Part shown: piece by piece, positions 1-8,996 of the stretch
Position numbering within the stretch: position 1 is the first letter of the stretch
Layout of the letters: each line of letters begins with the position of its first letter
Assembly (NCBI RefSeq): GCF_016909575.1
Contig: NZ_JAFBGA010000010.1
Location: 1 to 64,000, forward strand
Length of the DNA: 64,000 bases
Origin: Streptomyces sp. HB132
GTDB lineage: Bacteria > Actinomycetota > Actinomycetes > Streptomycetales > Streptomycetaceae
Reading direction: 5' to 3'
Made by a program: the position numbers and the translations under genes
The notes under the pieces: model-generated
The model's input: only the letters and a program-made list of their open reading frames with translations
Databases searched by the model: none
What the model was told of the DNA's origin: nothing

Positions 1-1778
1 TCACCACCCTCGAACACCACCTCGCGAAGCGGCCGGTCCAGATGACGGTCCAGCTCCGCACACACAGCGTCGAAGGCGTCCGCGAACACCGGATACGCCC
101 CGTACAGCTCACGGCCCATACCCGAGCGCTGCGCACCCTGACCCGAGAACAACACCGCCAGACCACCGGGCGCGGTAGAACCAAGCACCACCCGGTCCCC
201 GATGACCACCCCACGGTGATTCATCACCGCACGCGTCGTGACCAGCGAGAACCCGACGTCCACCGGGTTCCGATCCGCGGCGAACGCCGACAAGCGCTCC
301 ACCTGCGCCGAAAGACCCGCCTCGGACTTCGCCGACACCACCCACGGCACCACCGGCAACGACGAGGTACCTGCCACGTCCGCCGTCTCCGCCTCAGGAG
401 CCTGCTCAAGGATCACGTGCGCGTTCGTGCCACTCACACCGAACGACGACACGCCCGCCCGTCGGCGCTCCCCCGTCTCCGGCCACGCCACCGACTCCGT
501 CAGCAGCCGGACGTCGCCGGATTCCCAGTCCACCTGAGGCGTCGGCTCGTCCACGTGCAGCGTCTGCGGCAGCACACCGTGCCGCATCGCCATCACCATC
601 TTGATCACCCCGGCCACACCAGCGGCTGCCTGGGTGTGGCCGAGGTTCGACTTGATCGAACCGAGCCACAGGGGCCGGCCCTCCGGACGCTCCTGCCCGT
701 AGGTCTCCAGCAGGGCGTGCGCCTCGATCGGGTCGCCCAGCTTCGTCCCCGTGCCGTGCGCCTCCACCGCGTCGACCTGCGAGGCGTTGAGGCCCGCGCT
801 CGTCAGGCCCTGCCGGATGACACGCTGCTGCGAAGGCCCGTTCGGTGCCGTCAGACCGTTCGACGCACCGTCCTGGTTCACCGCAGAGCCCCGGACGACC
901 GCCAGGACCTCGTGACCGTTGCGCCGCGCGTCCGCCAGCCGCTCCACCACCAGGACGCCGACACCCTCCGACCAGCCGGTACCGTCGGCGGTCGACGAGA
1001 ACGACTTGCACCGCCCGTCGCCTGCGAGGGCGCGTTGACGACTGAAGTCCACGAAGGTGCCGGGCGTCGCCATGACCGTCACGCCGCCCGCCAACGCCAT
1101 CGTGCACTCGCCCTTGCGCAGCGACTGCACCGCCAGGTGCAGGGCGACCAGCGACGAGGAACACGCCGTGTCGACGGTGACGGCGGGGCCTTCGAGACCG
1201 AAGGTGTACGCGACTCGGCCCGAGACGACGCTGCCCGAGTTCCCGATGCCCAGGAAGGCTTCCACGCCCTCGGGCACTGCCGCGAGACGGGCCGCGTAGT
1301 CGTGGTACATCAGCCCGGCGAACACGCCCGTACGGCTGCCGCGCAGGGTGGCCGGGTCGATGCCGGCCCGCTCGAACGCCTCCCAGGAGGTTTCGAGGAG
1401 CAGCCGCTGCTGGGGGTCCATCGCGAGCGCCTCGCGCGGCGAGATCCCGAAGAATCCGGCGTCGAATTCACCCGCATCGTGAAGGAATCCGCCTTCCTCC
1501 GTGGCGGATTTCCCGTCCTGACCGGAGTCGGGCTCATAAAGATTGCCGAGATTCCAGCCGCGGTCGTCCGGGAATGCGGAGATACTGTCGGCGCCGGTGG
1601 CGACGAGTTGCCACAGGTCCTCGGGGCTCGCCACTCCACCCGGATACCGACAGCTCATTCCCACAATCGCAATGGGCTGCTGATCCTGGGCCTCGATGTC
1701 GCGGAGGCGCTGTCGCGTACGGCGCAGGTCTGCGGTCGTACGCTTCAGGTACTCACGGAGCTTCTCTTCGTTGTCCAC
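1..1778 (-). CDS. Type I modular polyketide synthase, N-terminal part (docking helix, KS, start of AT); runs off left edge
   Basis: The GTG at 1778 begins a product starting VDNEEKLREYLKRTTADLR, a typical N-terminal coiled-coil docking segment of modular PKS proteins that accept a chain from another subunit. A ketosynthase follows at about residues 35-460, with the active-site Cys in DTACSSS (near residue 205) and the two catalytic His in EAHGTGT and the NLGHTQ region. A linker and the beginning of an acyltransferase (FSGQGAQRSGMG) follow before the window ends, so AT specificity cannot be read. About 592 codons are visible. The gene lies downstream of the ROK kinase with a 235-bp gap full of palindromes, so it probably has its own promoter. 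Its docking helix would suit receiving the chain from the PKS ending at 8997, but that hand-off is inference. The Shine-Dalgarno site is weak. Confidence 0.95.
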   Translation of the reverse strand, partial: MDNEEKLREYLKRTTADLRRTRQRLRDIEAQDQQPIAIVGMSCRYPGGVASPEDLWQLVATGADSISAFPDDRGWNLGNLYEPDSGQDGKSATEEGGFLHDAGEFDAGFFGISPREALAMDPQQRLLLETSWEAFERAGIDPATLRGSRTGVFAGLMYHDYAARLAAVPEGVEAFLGIGNSGSVVSGRVAYTFGLEGPAVTVDTACSSSLVALHLAVQSLRKGECTMALAGGVTVMATPGTFVDFSRQRALAGDGRCKSFSSTADGTGWSEGVGVLVVERLADARRNGHEVLAVVRGSAVNQDGASNGLTAPNGPSQQRVIRQGLTSAGLNASQVDAVEAHGTGTKLGDPIEAHALLETYGQERPEGRPLWLGSIKSNLGHTQAAAGVAGVIKMVMAMRHGVLPQTLHVDEPTPQVDWESGDVRLLTESVAWPETGERRRAGVSSFGVSGTNAHVILEQAPEAETADVAGTSSLPVVPWVVSAKSEAGLSAQVERLSAFAADRNPVDVGFSLVTTRAVMNHRGVVIGDRVVLGSTAPGGLAVLFSGQGAQRSGMGRELYGAYPVFADAFDAVCAELDRHLDRPLREVVFEGG

Positions 1779-1927
1779 TCAACCCAACCCGTCGCGGCGG
1801 CCAGCAGGTGAATTTCGACCCACCGTCAAAGGTCCGTCAACACGGAAATCGGCTCAGCGTCAGCGCGATTTCCTTACGGTTGTTTCGCGGTGCCGCTCAT
1901 CCGAAGCACTCCGCAGCACTCGAATTG

Positions 1928-2019
1928 TTCCCCTTACTCGGGGAATCTACGGGGGCTCCGTAGAACCGGACAACCCCTAGGGGGTTGGCTCAGCCCCCTA
2001 CCCCGAAGTCCCCCTACCC
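1928..2019 (-). promoter_or_regulatory. Palindrome-rich upstream region of the left PKS gene
   Basis: The 235 bp between the PKS start at 1778 and the kinase stop at 2014 hold three perfect short inverted repeats: TTCCCC-N6-GGGGAA (1928-1945), CTACGG-N5-CCGTAG (1947-1963) and CAACCCC-TAG-GGGGTTG (1971-1987). They are followed by two direct copies of CCCCCTACCC at 1994-2003 and 2010-2019. On the coding strand the latter read as GGGTAGGGGG. The region is probably the promoter and activator-binding zone of the PKS gene. The last inverted repeat could instead act as a terminator for the kinase operon. Confidence 0.5.
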
Positions 2020-2904
2020 GGAATGCGCGCCACGGGCGAGGAGAACGGCACCGCGTAGGGACGACAGGCCGCCGAGCGCGGCGGCGCGTACCTGGGCGAC
2101 AGGGTGGCCCGGCCGGGCGAGTGCGTGCGCTCGTTCGGCCACGGTGTCGGCGAAGCCGGGCAGTCCGTCGGCGAAGCCGCCGCCGATCACGGCCAGTGAG
2201 GGACGTATGAGCTCGTTGAGGTTGACGATCGCCACGGCGAGGGCGTCGCAGCTCTCTCCGATCGCCGTGACGGCCCAGTCCCGCTCGTGCCGCAGTCCTT
2301 CGGCGAGCTCGGCGAAGCCGACGGGCTCACCACGCAGGTGGCCGGCCCGGCTCAGGGTGGCCGGTCCGGAGGCGACGGCCTGTACGCACCCGCGGCGTCC
2401 GCAGCCGCACCTCGGTCCCTTGGGGTCGACGATCACGTGGCCGACCTCGCAGGAGCCTCTGGAGGTTCCGGGGCAGAGGCGTCCGTCAAGGACGATCCCG
2501 CCACCGATGCCGGTCCCGACACCGACGTAGACGACGTCCTGGCAGTCAGCTTCGTCCGCCTCCGCGAGGGCGGCGAGGTCTCCGTCGTCCGCCCAGAGCA
2601 CGGCACTTCGAGGGAAGAGCGAATGGAGCGCGGCGCGAAGGTCCAGTCCCGTCCAGCTGGGGCGGCCCGGCCAGGTGGTCACCAGGCCGTCCGGGCCGAC
2701 GGTCGCCGGCATGGCGACGCCGACGGCCTCGACGGGCTGCGGAGCGTCGTCGAGCAGCGCGCGGACGTTCCTGGTGAGAGCTTCCAGGTCGTCCGCGACA
2801 CTGCTCGTCGGGGGCCAGGGGAACACCGCGCTGCGAGCGGTTGTCCCCCCGTCGGTCCGCAGGGCGACCTTGGTGCCCCCGACGTCGATTCCGAGAACGG
2901 TCAC
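2014..2904 (-). CDS. ROK-family sugar kinase, probable kanosamine 6-kinase (RifN-like)
   Basis: The 296-aa protein begins MTVLGIDVGGTKVAL, the phosphate-binding loop of ROK kinases. It has the ROK catalytic block GTGIGGGIV and the ROK zinc site CGCGRRGC preceded by EVGHVIVDPKGPRC. Length is usual for glucokinase-like ROK enzymes, and there is no N-terminal HTH, so it is an enzyme rather than a ROK repressor. In the rifamycin pathway RifN, a ROK enzyme, phosphorylates kanosamine to kanosamine 6-phosphate for the aminoshikimate route to AHBA. The neighbouring AHBA synthase and RifL/RifM-like genes make the same role likely here. A plain glucokinase is the alternative. It overlaps the upstream YceI gene by 4 bp (ATGA), so the two are translationally coupled. 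Confidence 0.82.
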   Translation of the reverse strand: MTVLGIDVGGTKVALRTDGGTTARSAVFPWPPTSSVADDLEALTRNVRALLDDAPQPVEAVGVAMPATVGPDGLVTTWPGRPSWTGLDLRAALHSLFPRSAVLWADDGDLAALAEADEADCQDVVYVGVGTGIGGGIVLDGRLCPGTSRGSCEVGHVIVDPKGPRCGCGRRGCVQAVASGPATLSRAGHLRGEPVGFAELAEGLRHERDWAVTAIGESCDALAVAIVNLNELIRPSLAVIGGGFADGLPGFADTVAERAHALARPGHPVAQVRAAALGGLSSLRGAVLLARGAHSG

Positions 2905-3428
2905 GCCGGCGAGGCGACGACGTCGAGGGTGAGGATCAGGTAGCGGGCGGTCATGCCCTTGTCGGCGGTGATACCGAAGGCGTACCGGTCGATCTTCGTC
3001 GTGGCGCGGAAGCTGATCCCGTCCGGCCCGCTCCGGGACTGCTCGATGAGGAGTTCCACCGGCCGGGTCGTGGCGCGGACGGTCAGTTCGCCGTGCAGGG
3101 TGTACGAGCCCTGGGCCTCGCGTACCGCGTCGGAGGTGAACGTGATGTGGGGGTGCGTCGCGGTGGCCAGGTACTTGTCCGAGCGTACGACGTCGTCCCG
3201 TGTTCCGTTGCCCGTGGTGAAGCTGTTGGCGTCGATGACGGCCGTCGCGCCGGATTCCGCGGCTTCGTCCGCGACCCGGATCTGGCCGCTGAGGACGGAG
3301 AAGGAACCGTCGACGCCCGCGAGGCCGAAGACATGTCGGGTACGGAAGGCGATGCTGCTGCGGCCGGGGTCGATGGTGTACGTGCCGGGGGCCGGCACGG
3401 TCAGGGCGTTCGCCTCTGTCTGGGACAT
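2901..3428 (-). CDS. YceI-family protein
   Basis: This 175-aa protein matches the YceI lipocalin-like family: an opening PGTYTIDPGRSSIAFRTRH, a central stretch on sharp concentration or conversion forms (DVVRSDKYLATATHPHITF), and the closing beta strands with LTVRATTRPVELLIEQ. No signal peptide is visible, so it is probably cytoplasmic, unlike periplasmic E. coli YceI. The fold binds long isoprenoid or amide-like hydrophobic ligands in other bacteria. A good Shine-Dalgarno (AGAGG, 7 bp before the ATG) supports the start. It sits 54 bp after the LAL regulator and overlaps the ROK kinase, so it is an apparent member of the ansamycin operon. Its role there is unknown: it could bind a hydrophobic intermediate or product, or be a passenger. 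Confidence 0.85.
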   Translation of the reverse strand: MSQTEANALTVPAPGTYTIDPGRSSIAFRTRHVFGLAGVDGSFSVLSGQIRVADEAAESGATAVIDANSFTTGNGTRDDVVRSDKYLATATHPHITFTSDAVREAQGSYTLHGELTVRATTRPVELLIEQSRSGPDGISFRATTKIDRYAFGITADKGMTARYLILTLDVVASPA

Positions 3429-3482
3429 CTCACTACCTCTGCAGGGGGTTCGGGTGGGGCGTGCGGAGAAGGGGAATGGACT

Positions 3483-6338
3483 TCAGCCGCAGTCGAGTTG
3501 GACTCGTTCAGTCTTGACCACATCACTGCGGAGATCCACAGGCAGGTCCTTTCGGCGTTTCACCTTGAGCTTGCGGTAGACGCGGGTGAGGTGTTGCTCG
3601 ACCGTGCTCGCGGTGATGTGGAGCTTGCTCGCGATCTCGCGGTTGGTGCAGCCCATGACGGCCAGCGAGGCGACGCGCCGTTCCGAGCCGGTGAGTGAGG
3701 GGATCCCGTCGATGCCGGCGGAAGCCGTGTCGGGGCCGTTCAGGTCGCCCGTGGTCGCGAGGAGTTCCTTCGTCAGTGGACGGGCGTCGCACAGGTTGGC
3801 CACGTGCCAGGCCCGCCGGGAGACCATGCGGGCCCGCCGGTACTCCTCGAGCTCGTGGTGGCTGCGACTGAGGTCGACGAGGGCTCTGGCCTGCTCGTAG
3901 CGGTCGCCGCAGTCCTCCAGCAGATCGAGCGCCTCCGTGAGCAGTTCGGGACGTCTGGCGGCGGGGCTCGTCGCCGCGAGGAGCCGCAGGGCGGAGCCAC
4001 GGGCGCGCGGTCTGTCCGTGCCCGCCCCGGCCAGCTGGTCGTGGAGGAGCCGCCTGGCCTGGTCCCGGTTGCCGAGGCGGAGCCATGCCTCCGCCGCGCC
4101 GGTTCGCCACGGTATGAGGGCCGCGGCGTCGAGGCCCCATGTGCGCAGGAGTTCGCCGCAGGAGATGAAGTCGGCGAGCGCGGCGTGCGGGTGATCGGTG
4201 GCGAGGTAGTAGTGGCCGCGGGCGTGGAGGTAGTGCAGCCCGTAGCGGCTCTGGAACATGGCGTCGGTCGCGGAGAAGGTGAGGTGCTTCGCGGCTTCCT
4301 CGTAGTGGCCCATCCTTGTCAGGGCGAGGACGAGGCTGCCCAGCGGGAAGCCGATCGCGACGCCCCACGCCTGGGGCGGAAGCTGGGTCAGAGCCTGTCG
4401 CGCGTGCTCGGCCCCCGCTGCCAGGTCGCCCTGCCTGACGTCGATCTCGGCACGTGTCGCGTAGGCCATCGCCACCCAGACGGGGGCCTCCCGTGACCCC
4501 GCCTCGGCCAGCAGGTTCTCGCACTGTTCGGCCGCGCTGCGCAGGCGTCCCGCACAGATCAGGACGAGCAGGGCCAGCTGTACGGCTTCCTCGGTCCAGG
4601 GCGAGGTACGGCCCAGGCCCAGGCCGAGGCCGTCCAGGACCCGTTCGGCGCGGTCCGCGGTCGGCTCACCGGGCCCGTGGGTCAGCAGGCCTGCCAGTTC
4701 GGCGGCCGACCGCAGCCACGGATCGCCGCGGGGGTCGGCGAAGGTGGGGGTCCCGTCATCGGCAGGGACGGGCCCCTGGTGTCTGCGGGCGAGCTGGGGA
4801 TGGGTGGCGGCCAGCCACAGTTCGGTGTTCCGCTTCGGTGCGGTCTGCGGCGTCCGGTCCGTGTCGGGCCGGGCTCCGCGGATCCGTTCGAGAACGGTCT
4901 CGGCCTCGCCCCTGCGTCCGTGCCAGAGCAGGTGCCGGAGCAGGACCAGCAGGTCGCAGTGGCCCAGTTGGCCGGTGCCCGCCGCCGCGGTCAGCGGGGT
5001 GAGATGACGCGCGGCCGCCGCGGGGTTGAGTTCCCATTCGGCCTGGGCCAGTCGTGCTCTGATGCCCGGCCGCTCCTGCTCGTCGCCGCAGGATCTGTGG
5101 GCGAGTGCGAGGCAGTCCGTCGCGAGCCGGGCCCTGCCCCCGAGCAGTGCCTGATCGGCGGCCTCCAGCAGTACCCGGACCGCCCAGGGGCCCTGGGTGT
5201 GCCTGGACTCCACGAGGTGGTGGGCGACGGTCATGGCCGACGCTCCCCGTGCGTGCATGAGCTGTGCGGCCCGGCGGTGCAGAGCCGCCCGGTCCGGGGC
5301 CTGCAGGCCGTCGAGGATGGTCGAGCGGGCCACCGGGTGGCGGAACACACCGTTGTCGGTCAGACCGGCCGCGTCCATGTGGTGGAGGGCGCGGCCGACC
5401 GCCTCCGTGTCGGCTCCGGCCAGTTGGGCCAGCTCCTTGACGGTCCCCTCCTCGTCGAGGACCGCGACGGCGCGAGCCACGTGCGCGATCGCGGGCTTGT
5501 CCCGGTACAGGCAGTTGAGCAGGGCCAGCCCATAACCCTGGGCACGTGCCTCACCCGCGATGTGATGGTCCTCGATGAGGGCGTGCAGGAGCAGGGGGTT
5601 GCCGCCGCTGATCCGGAAGAAGTCGTCCGCGTCCCACGGGTCCGTACCGTCCCCCGGGGGCTGCGGCGGGGCCTTGTCCTCCAGCTCGAAGGAACGGCCG
5701 GCGGGCCGGCCCCGGAGCACCTCGGCCACGCCTGCCCGGGTGAGCGGTGCCAGGCGCAGCCGGTGGAACTGCGACTGGCGTCGGAGTTCGGCGCGGAACG
5801 GGCTGTGCTGTGCCCCGAGTTCCGCGTCCTCGGTCAGGACGGCCAGGATTCGCGCCGATCCGATCCTGCGGACGATGTGGAGCAGGCAGTGCAGGGATGA
5901 CTCGTCGGCGTGCTGGACGTCGTCGACCGCGATCAGTACCGGGGATTCCGCGGCCAGGTCGAGCAGTACGACGCCGAGGCCCTGGAAGATCTGGACGGCT
6001 TCCGGTTCGACGGTGTCGTGGTGGGTTCGCGACAGTGCGTCCGAAGCCGCCCCCTCCTTCAGCAGCTGTGAGGCGCGGTCCGCGATGTCCAGGGGCAGGC
6101 TGGCGCTGTGCAGCAGTTGGGTCAGGACACCGAAGGGCAGGGTGCGCTCAGCGCGCGAGCACGTCGCGCGGAGCACGACGACGTCACTCGACGCGCGCTC
6201 GGTGAACACCCGCAGCAGTTCGGTCTTGCCCGTGGTGACCGGCCCGTCGAGCACGACGACGTGCCCCCGTCTTCCGCGGCACTCGTCCAGCAGCCCGTCC
6301 AGATACCGCACATGCTCGTCACGCTCGACCAGATGCAC
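3483..6338 (-). CDS. LAL-type (large ATP-binding LuxR) transcriptional regulator
   Basis: The 951-aa protein has an N-terminal AAA/STAND-type ATPase with Walker A GPVTTGKTELL (about residues 32-42) and Walker B VLIAVDDVQHAD (about 135-146). A long helical TPR-like middle follows, then a C-terminal LuxR HTH (SLTGSERRVASLAVMGCTNR through TASTVEQHLTRVYRKL, about residues 880-935). Length and layout are those of LAL activators that sit in macrolide and ansamycin clusters, such as the GdmR proteins of geldanamycin clusters. It is probably the pathway activator, and the TAGGG repeats upstream of the AHBA and PKS operons are candidate targets. The start is GTG with a poor ribosome site. It lies 62 bp behind the methyltransferase gene and is likely in the same transcript, which would give positive feedback. 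Confidence 0.93.
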   Translation of the reverse strand: MHLVERDEHVRYLDGLLDECRGRRGHVVVLDGPVTTGKTELLRVFTERASSDVVVLRATCSRAERTLPFGVLTQLLHSASLPLDIADRASQLLKEGAASDALSRTHHDTVEPEAVQIFQGLGVVLLDLAAESPVLIAVDDVQHADESSLHCLLHIVRRIGSARILAVLTEDAELGAQHSPFRAELRRQSQFHRLRLAPLTRAGVAEVLRGRPAGRSFELEDKAPPQPPGDGTDPWDADDFFRISGGNPLLLHALIEDHHIAGEARAQGYGLALLNCLYRDKPAIAHVARAVAVLDEEGTVKELAQLAGADTEAVGRALHHMDAAGLTDNGVFRHPVARSTILDGLQAPDRAALHRRAAQLMHARGASAMTVAHHLVESRHTQGPWAVRVLLEAADQALLGGRARLATDCLALAHRSCGDEQERPGIRARLAQAEWELNPAAAARHLTPLTAAAGTGQLGHCDLLVLLRHLLWHGRRGEAETVLERIRGARPDTDRTPQTAPKRNTELWLAATHPQLARRHQGPVPADDGTPTFADPRGDPWLRSAAELAGLLTHGPGEPTADRAERVLDGLGLGLGRTSPWTEEAVQLALLVLICAGRLRSAAEQCENLLAEAGSREAPVWVAMAYATRAEIDVRQGDLAAGAEHARQALTQLPPQAWGVAIGFPLGSLVLALTRMGHYEEAAKHLTFSATDAMFQSRYGLHYLHARGHYYLATDHPHAALADFISCGELLRTWGLDAAALIPWRTGAAEAWLRLGNRDQARRLLHDQLAGAGTDRPRARGSALRLLAATSPAARRPELLTEALDLLEDCGDRYEQARALVDLSRSHHELEEYRRARMVSRRAWHVANLCDARPLTKELLATTGDLNGPDTASAGIDGIPSLTGSERRVASLAVMGCTNREIASKLHITASTVEQHLTRVYRKLKVKRRKDLPVDLRSDVVKTERVQLDCG

Positions 6339-6400
6339 CCTTCGACCCCTGCCCTTGCACGCTGTTGCTGTCCCAGCACGGCCCCTCGTCCGGGGCGTAC

Positions 6401-7294
6401 TCAGATCGTCGGTTTCCGGGCGACCGCGATCACGTAGTCGATGGTGGCCAGCTCCTTCTTCAGCAGTTCCTGGTCACTCCAGTTCTGGCTGATTCCCTTG
6501 TACTGGGTGGGCGTGACCAGGTTCTTGTATTCCGGACTCTCGATCTTGTTCACCATGAACGTGCGGTACTGCTCCCAGACCCGGTCCCGGATCGAGTCGA
6601 CGCGGTTCTCCTCGAAGCCGGCCTTCGCCAGCTTCTCGGCGTAGACCCCGGAGGTGTACCAGTTCTCCTCGTCGTAACTGAGGAGAATCCAGCTGAGCGC
6701 ACGGGACTTGAGTTCCTTGCGTACGACCGCGTCGTGTGTCGGAAGGACGTCGGCGACGGCGAGTACGCCGCCGGGCCGCAGGACCCGGAAGGCTTCTTCG
6801 AAGAACGCGCTGCGCGGGTAGAAGTGAAATGCGGATTCGAGGGCGACCACCTTGTCGAACGTGTTGTCCGGGAAGGGGATGTCGGTGGCGGATCCCTGCT
6901 GGAATTCGAGTCGGTCCTCGAGTCCCTCCGCCTTGGCACGGGCTCGGGCGGCCTCTATCTGGTGCGGGGTGATGTTCAGGCCGTGGATCTTCTTGGGCTG
7001 CCTGTTGCGGACCCAGGAGAAGTCCTGGTCTCCGTAGCCGAATCCGAGGTCGAGCACGGTGTCGCCGGCCTCTATGCCGGCGGCGTCGCCCAGCCGGGTG
7101 GCGAGTTCCTCCGCGGCATCGTCGAGGCTGACGCATCCGTCGTTCCAGTAGCCGAAGTTGCAGTACGTGGTGGTGCGGTCCACGAACTCGAAACTGGGCG
7201 GCATGAACTGGTAGAGGCGCCGGGTCCGCTTGACGGGGTCACCCGTCGAGATCATCTGGATGAGCTTCCCGAACTGCTTGGCCGCTTCCAACAT
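6401..7294 (-). CDS. SAM-dependent methyltransferase (EryG/RifOrf14-like tailoring enzyme)
   Basis: The 297-aa protein contains a class I SAM methyltransferase core: motif I VLDLGFGYGDQD (about residues 80-91), an acidic post-I segment, ALESAFHFYPRSAFFEEA, and LRPGGVLAVADVLPTHDA. The family includes EryG-type sugar O-methyltransferases and the rifamycin 27-O-methyltransferase Orf14, so O-methylation of the ansamycin or a precursor is the best guess. Position on the molecule cannot be read. It starts 35 bp after the monooxygenase stop and 62 bp before the LAL gene, in one apparent operon. C- or N-methylation cannot be excluded. Confidence 0.85.
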   Translation of the reverse strand: MLEAAKQFGKLIQMISTGDPVKRTRRLYQFMPPSFEFVDRTTTYCNFGYWNDGCVSLDDAAEELATRLGDAAGIEAGDTVLDLGFGYGDQDFSWVRNRQPKKIHGLNITPHQIEAARARAKAEGLEDRLEFQQGSATDIPFPDNTFDKVVALESAFHFYPRSAFFEEAFRVLRPGGVLAVADVLPTHDAVVRKELKSRALSWILLSYDEENWYTSGVYAEKLAKAGFEENRVDSIRDRVWEQYRTFMVNKIESPEYKNLVTPTQYKGISQNWSDQELLKKELATIDYVIAVARKPTI

Positions 7295-7329
7295 GGAGGT
7301 ACTGCCTTTCGTGGGGTGGGTGGGGAGGT

Positions 7330-8952
7330 TCAGGTGGTGGTCCGGCCGAGACGGGCGCGCAGGTCGGCGATGAGCTCGACCAGGTCGTCGGGGCTGTGGG
7401 CGGCGCCGAAGAGGTAGAAGTCCGGGCGTACGAGCATGCCGATCGCACCGCCCGTTCCCGGGCCGGGCAGCCCGGCCAGGTAGGGCAGATAGAGGTCCTC
7501 GGTGTCGACGACCGCGTGTTCCCCCGCCTTCTCGGGCGCGGTCCCTGCGGGCAGGACCTGTACGAGGTGGCAGTCGAGGGTGTCGAGGAGGGCCAGGTCG
7601 GCGGTGCCGAGGAGCAGGCGCGGGTCCTCGGTGCAGAGCAGGACGAAGCCGGTGCCGACGACGTCGTCGAGGAGCCCCCGGGAGCCGCCGCGTGCCACCT
7701 CCGCCTGCGGGACGAGCGGGCCGGCCGATCGTGGGGCCCCCTCGGCGGTGGGGGCCCCGGTGCGCAGGAAACCGCCGCTGAGGGAGTCGGCCAGCGAGGG
7801 CCCGTCAGGGGCGGCCTGGGCCCGGCCGCCGCGGGCGCGCATACGCGCGGCGAGCATGAAGGCGTCACGCCCCGCCGCGGCGGCGCGGTCGGTCTGGCAG
7901 ATGACGTTGCCCAGCGCGATCGACGTCTCGATGGCGGGCCGTACGTGTGCGCTGCGTTCGACGGTGTAGGTGTCGAGCAGTTCGTCGTCGGCACGGCCGT
8001 CCAGGACGAGGTCCAGCTTCCACGCCAGGTTGGCGGCGTCGCGGAAGCCCGAGCACATGCCCTGCCCGACGAAGGGCGGCATGACGTGTGCGGCGTCGCC
8101 GGCGACCAGCAGCCTTCCGGAGCGCCACTGGTCGGCACAGGTGCCCTGGGTGGTGTAGACGGCGTGCCTCTCGAGGGTGGCGTTGTCCGGAGTGAGGCCG
8201 AACAGCCCCAGCAGCTGCCACACGGTCGTCACCCGCCCGAGTTCCTCGACCGTCTCGCCGGGCATCCGCATGAACTCCCAGCGTCGGTGGCCGGGACCTG
8301 CGGAGACCGCGGTCCTGGGCCGTGCGGGGTCGCAGATCTGGAGGTTGTTGGGCGTGTACTCGCGTTTGTCGTGGGTGACGACGTCGCAGATGAGCCAGTC
8401 GTGAGAGAACCCGTAGTCGGTGACCGTCGTCTCGATGTGCCTGCCGACGAAGCTGTTTGCGCCGTCGCAGCCGATGACCCAACGGGCCCCGTACGTGTGC
8501 CGGTTGCCGTCGGCGTCCTCCGCGACGACCTCCACGTGGTCCTCGTGGCCGGTCAGTTCGACCGCGGTCCGTCCGCGGTGGACGGTGACACCGGGGAGTT
8601 CGGCGCCGCGTGCGGCGAGGGCGGCCTCCAGCCCGGGCTGGTACATCGACGTGGACTCGGGCCAGCCCGACGGGCTCTTCCCGGGCACCTCCATGTGGAT
8701 CAGCGTCTGGCCGCGGGCGTTCTGCCACACGTACTCGCCGGTGGGTTCCCGGACGCAGTCGAGGCGGTCGGCGACACCCACGGAGGCGAGGATGCGGGCC
8801 GCCTCGCCGTCGTACGCGACGGCGCGGGGCATCGGATAGGGCTCCGGCCACCGCTCGACCACGGTGACCGTGCGGCCGTACTGGGCGAGCAGGATCGCCG
8901 CCAGCTGGCCCACCGGCCCGTATCCGACGATCAGCACATCGGAGTTCACCAC
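7330..8952 (-). CDS. FAD-dependent aromatic monooxygenase (Rif-Orf19/GdmM-like)
   Basis: This 540-aa flavoprotein hydroxylase has the dinucleotide-binding motif VGYGPVGQLAAILLAQYG at residues 8-25, the DG motif region VIGCDGANSFVGR, and the FAD ribityl-binding GRLLVAGDAAHVMPPFVGQG. The family is that of 3-(3-hydroxyphenyl)propionate-type hydroxylases with a C-terminal thioredoxin-like tail. Homologues are found in rifamycin, naphthomycin and geldanamycin clusters. There they act on the PKS-bound or released AHBA-derived ring, and in rifamycin-type pathways this is tied to naphthalene ring formation. The GTG start has a GGGAG site 8 bp upstream. It follows the PKS stop by 44 bp. The exact oxidation here is inference. 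Confidence 0.9.
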   Translation of the reverse strand: MVNSDVLIVGYGPVGQLAAILLAQYGRTVTVVERWPEPYPMPRAVAYDGEAARILASVGVADRLDCVREPTGEYVWQNARGQTLIHMEVPGKSPSGWPESTSMYQPGLEAALAARGAELPGVTVHRGRTAVELTGHEDHVEVVAEDADGNRHTYGARWVIGCDGANSFVGRHIETTVTDYGFSHDWLICDVVTHDKREYTPNNLQICDPARPRTAVSAGPGHRRWEFMRMPGETVEELGRVTTVWQLLGLFGLTPDNATLERHAVYTTQGTCADQWRSGRLLVAGDAAHVMPPFVGQGMCSGFRDAANLAWKLDLVLDGRADDELLDTYTVERSAHVRPAIETSIALGNVICQTDRAAAAGRDAFMLAARMRARGGRAQAAPDGPSLADSLSGGFLRTGAPTAEGAPRSAGPLVPQAEVARGGSRGLLDDVVGTGFVLLCTEDPRLLLGTADLALLDTLDCHLVQVLPAGTAPEKAGEHAVVDTEDLYLPYLAGLPGPGTGGAIGMLVRPDFYLFGAAHSPDDLVELIADLRARLGRTTT

Positions 8953-8996
8953 GTCTGTATCTCCCTGAACGCTGCAGCGGGGACCCGAAACGGTGT

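Noticed and set aside
42..1811. Long plus-strand open frame opposite the left PKS
   Set aside because: Arg/His/Gln-rich product with no motif; it is the complementary shadow of a well-supported PKS with docking helix and KS motifs.
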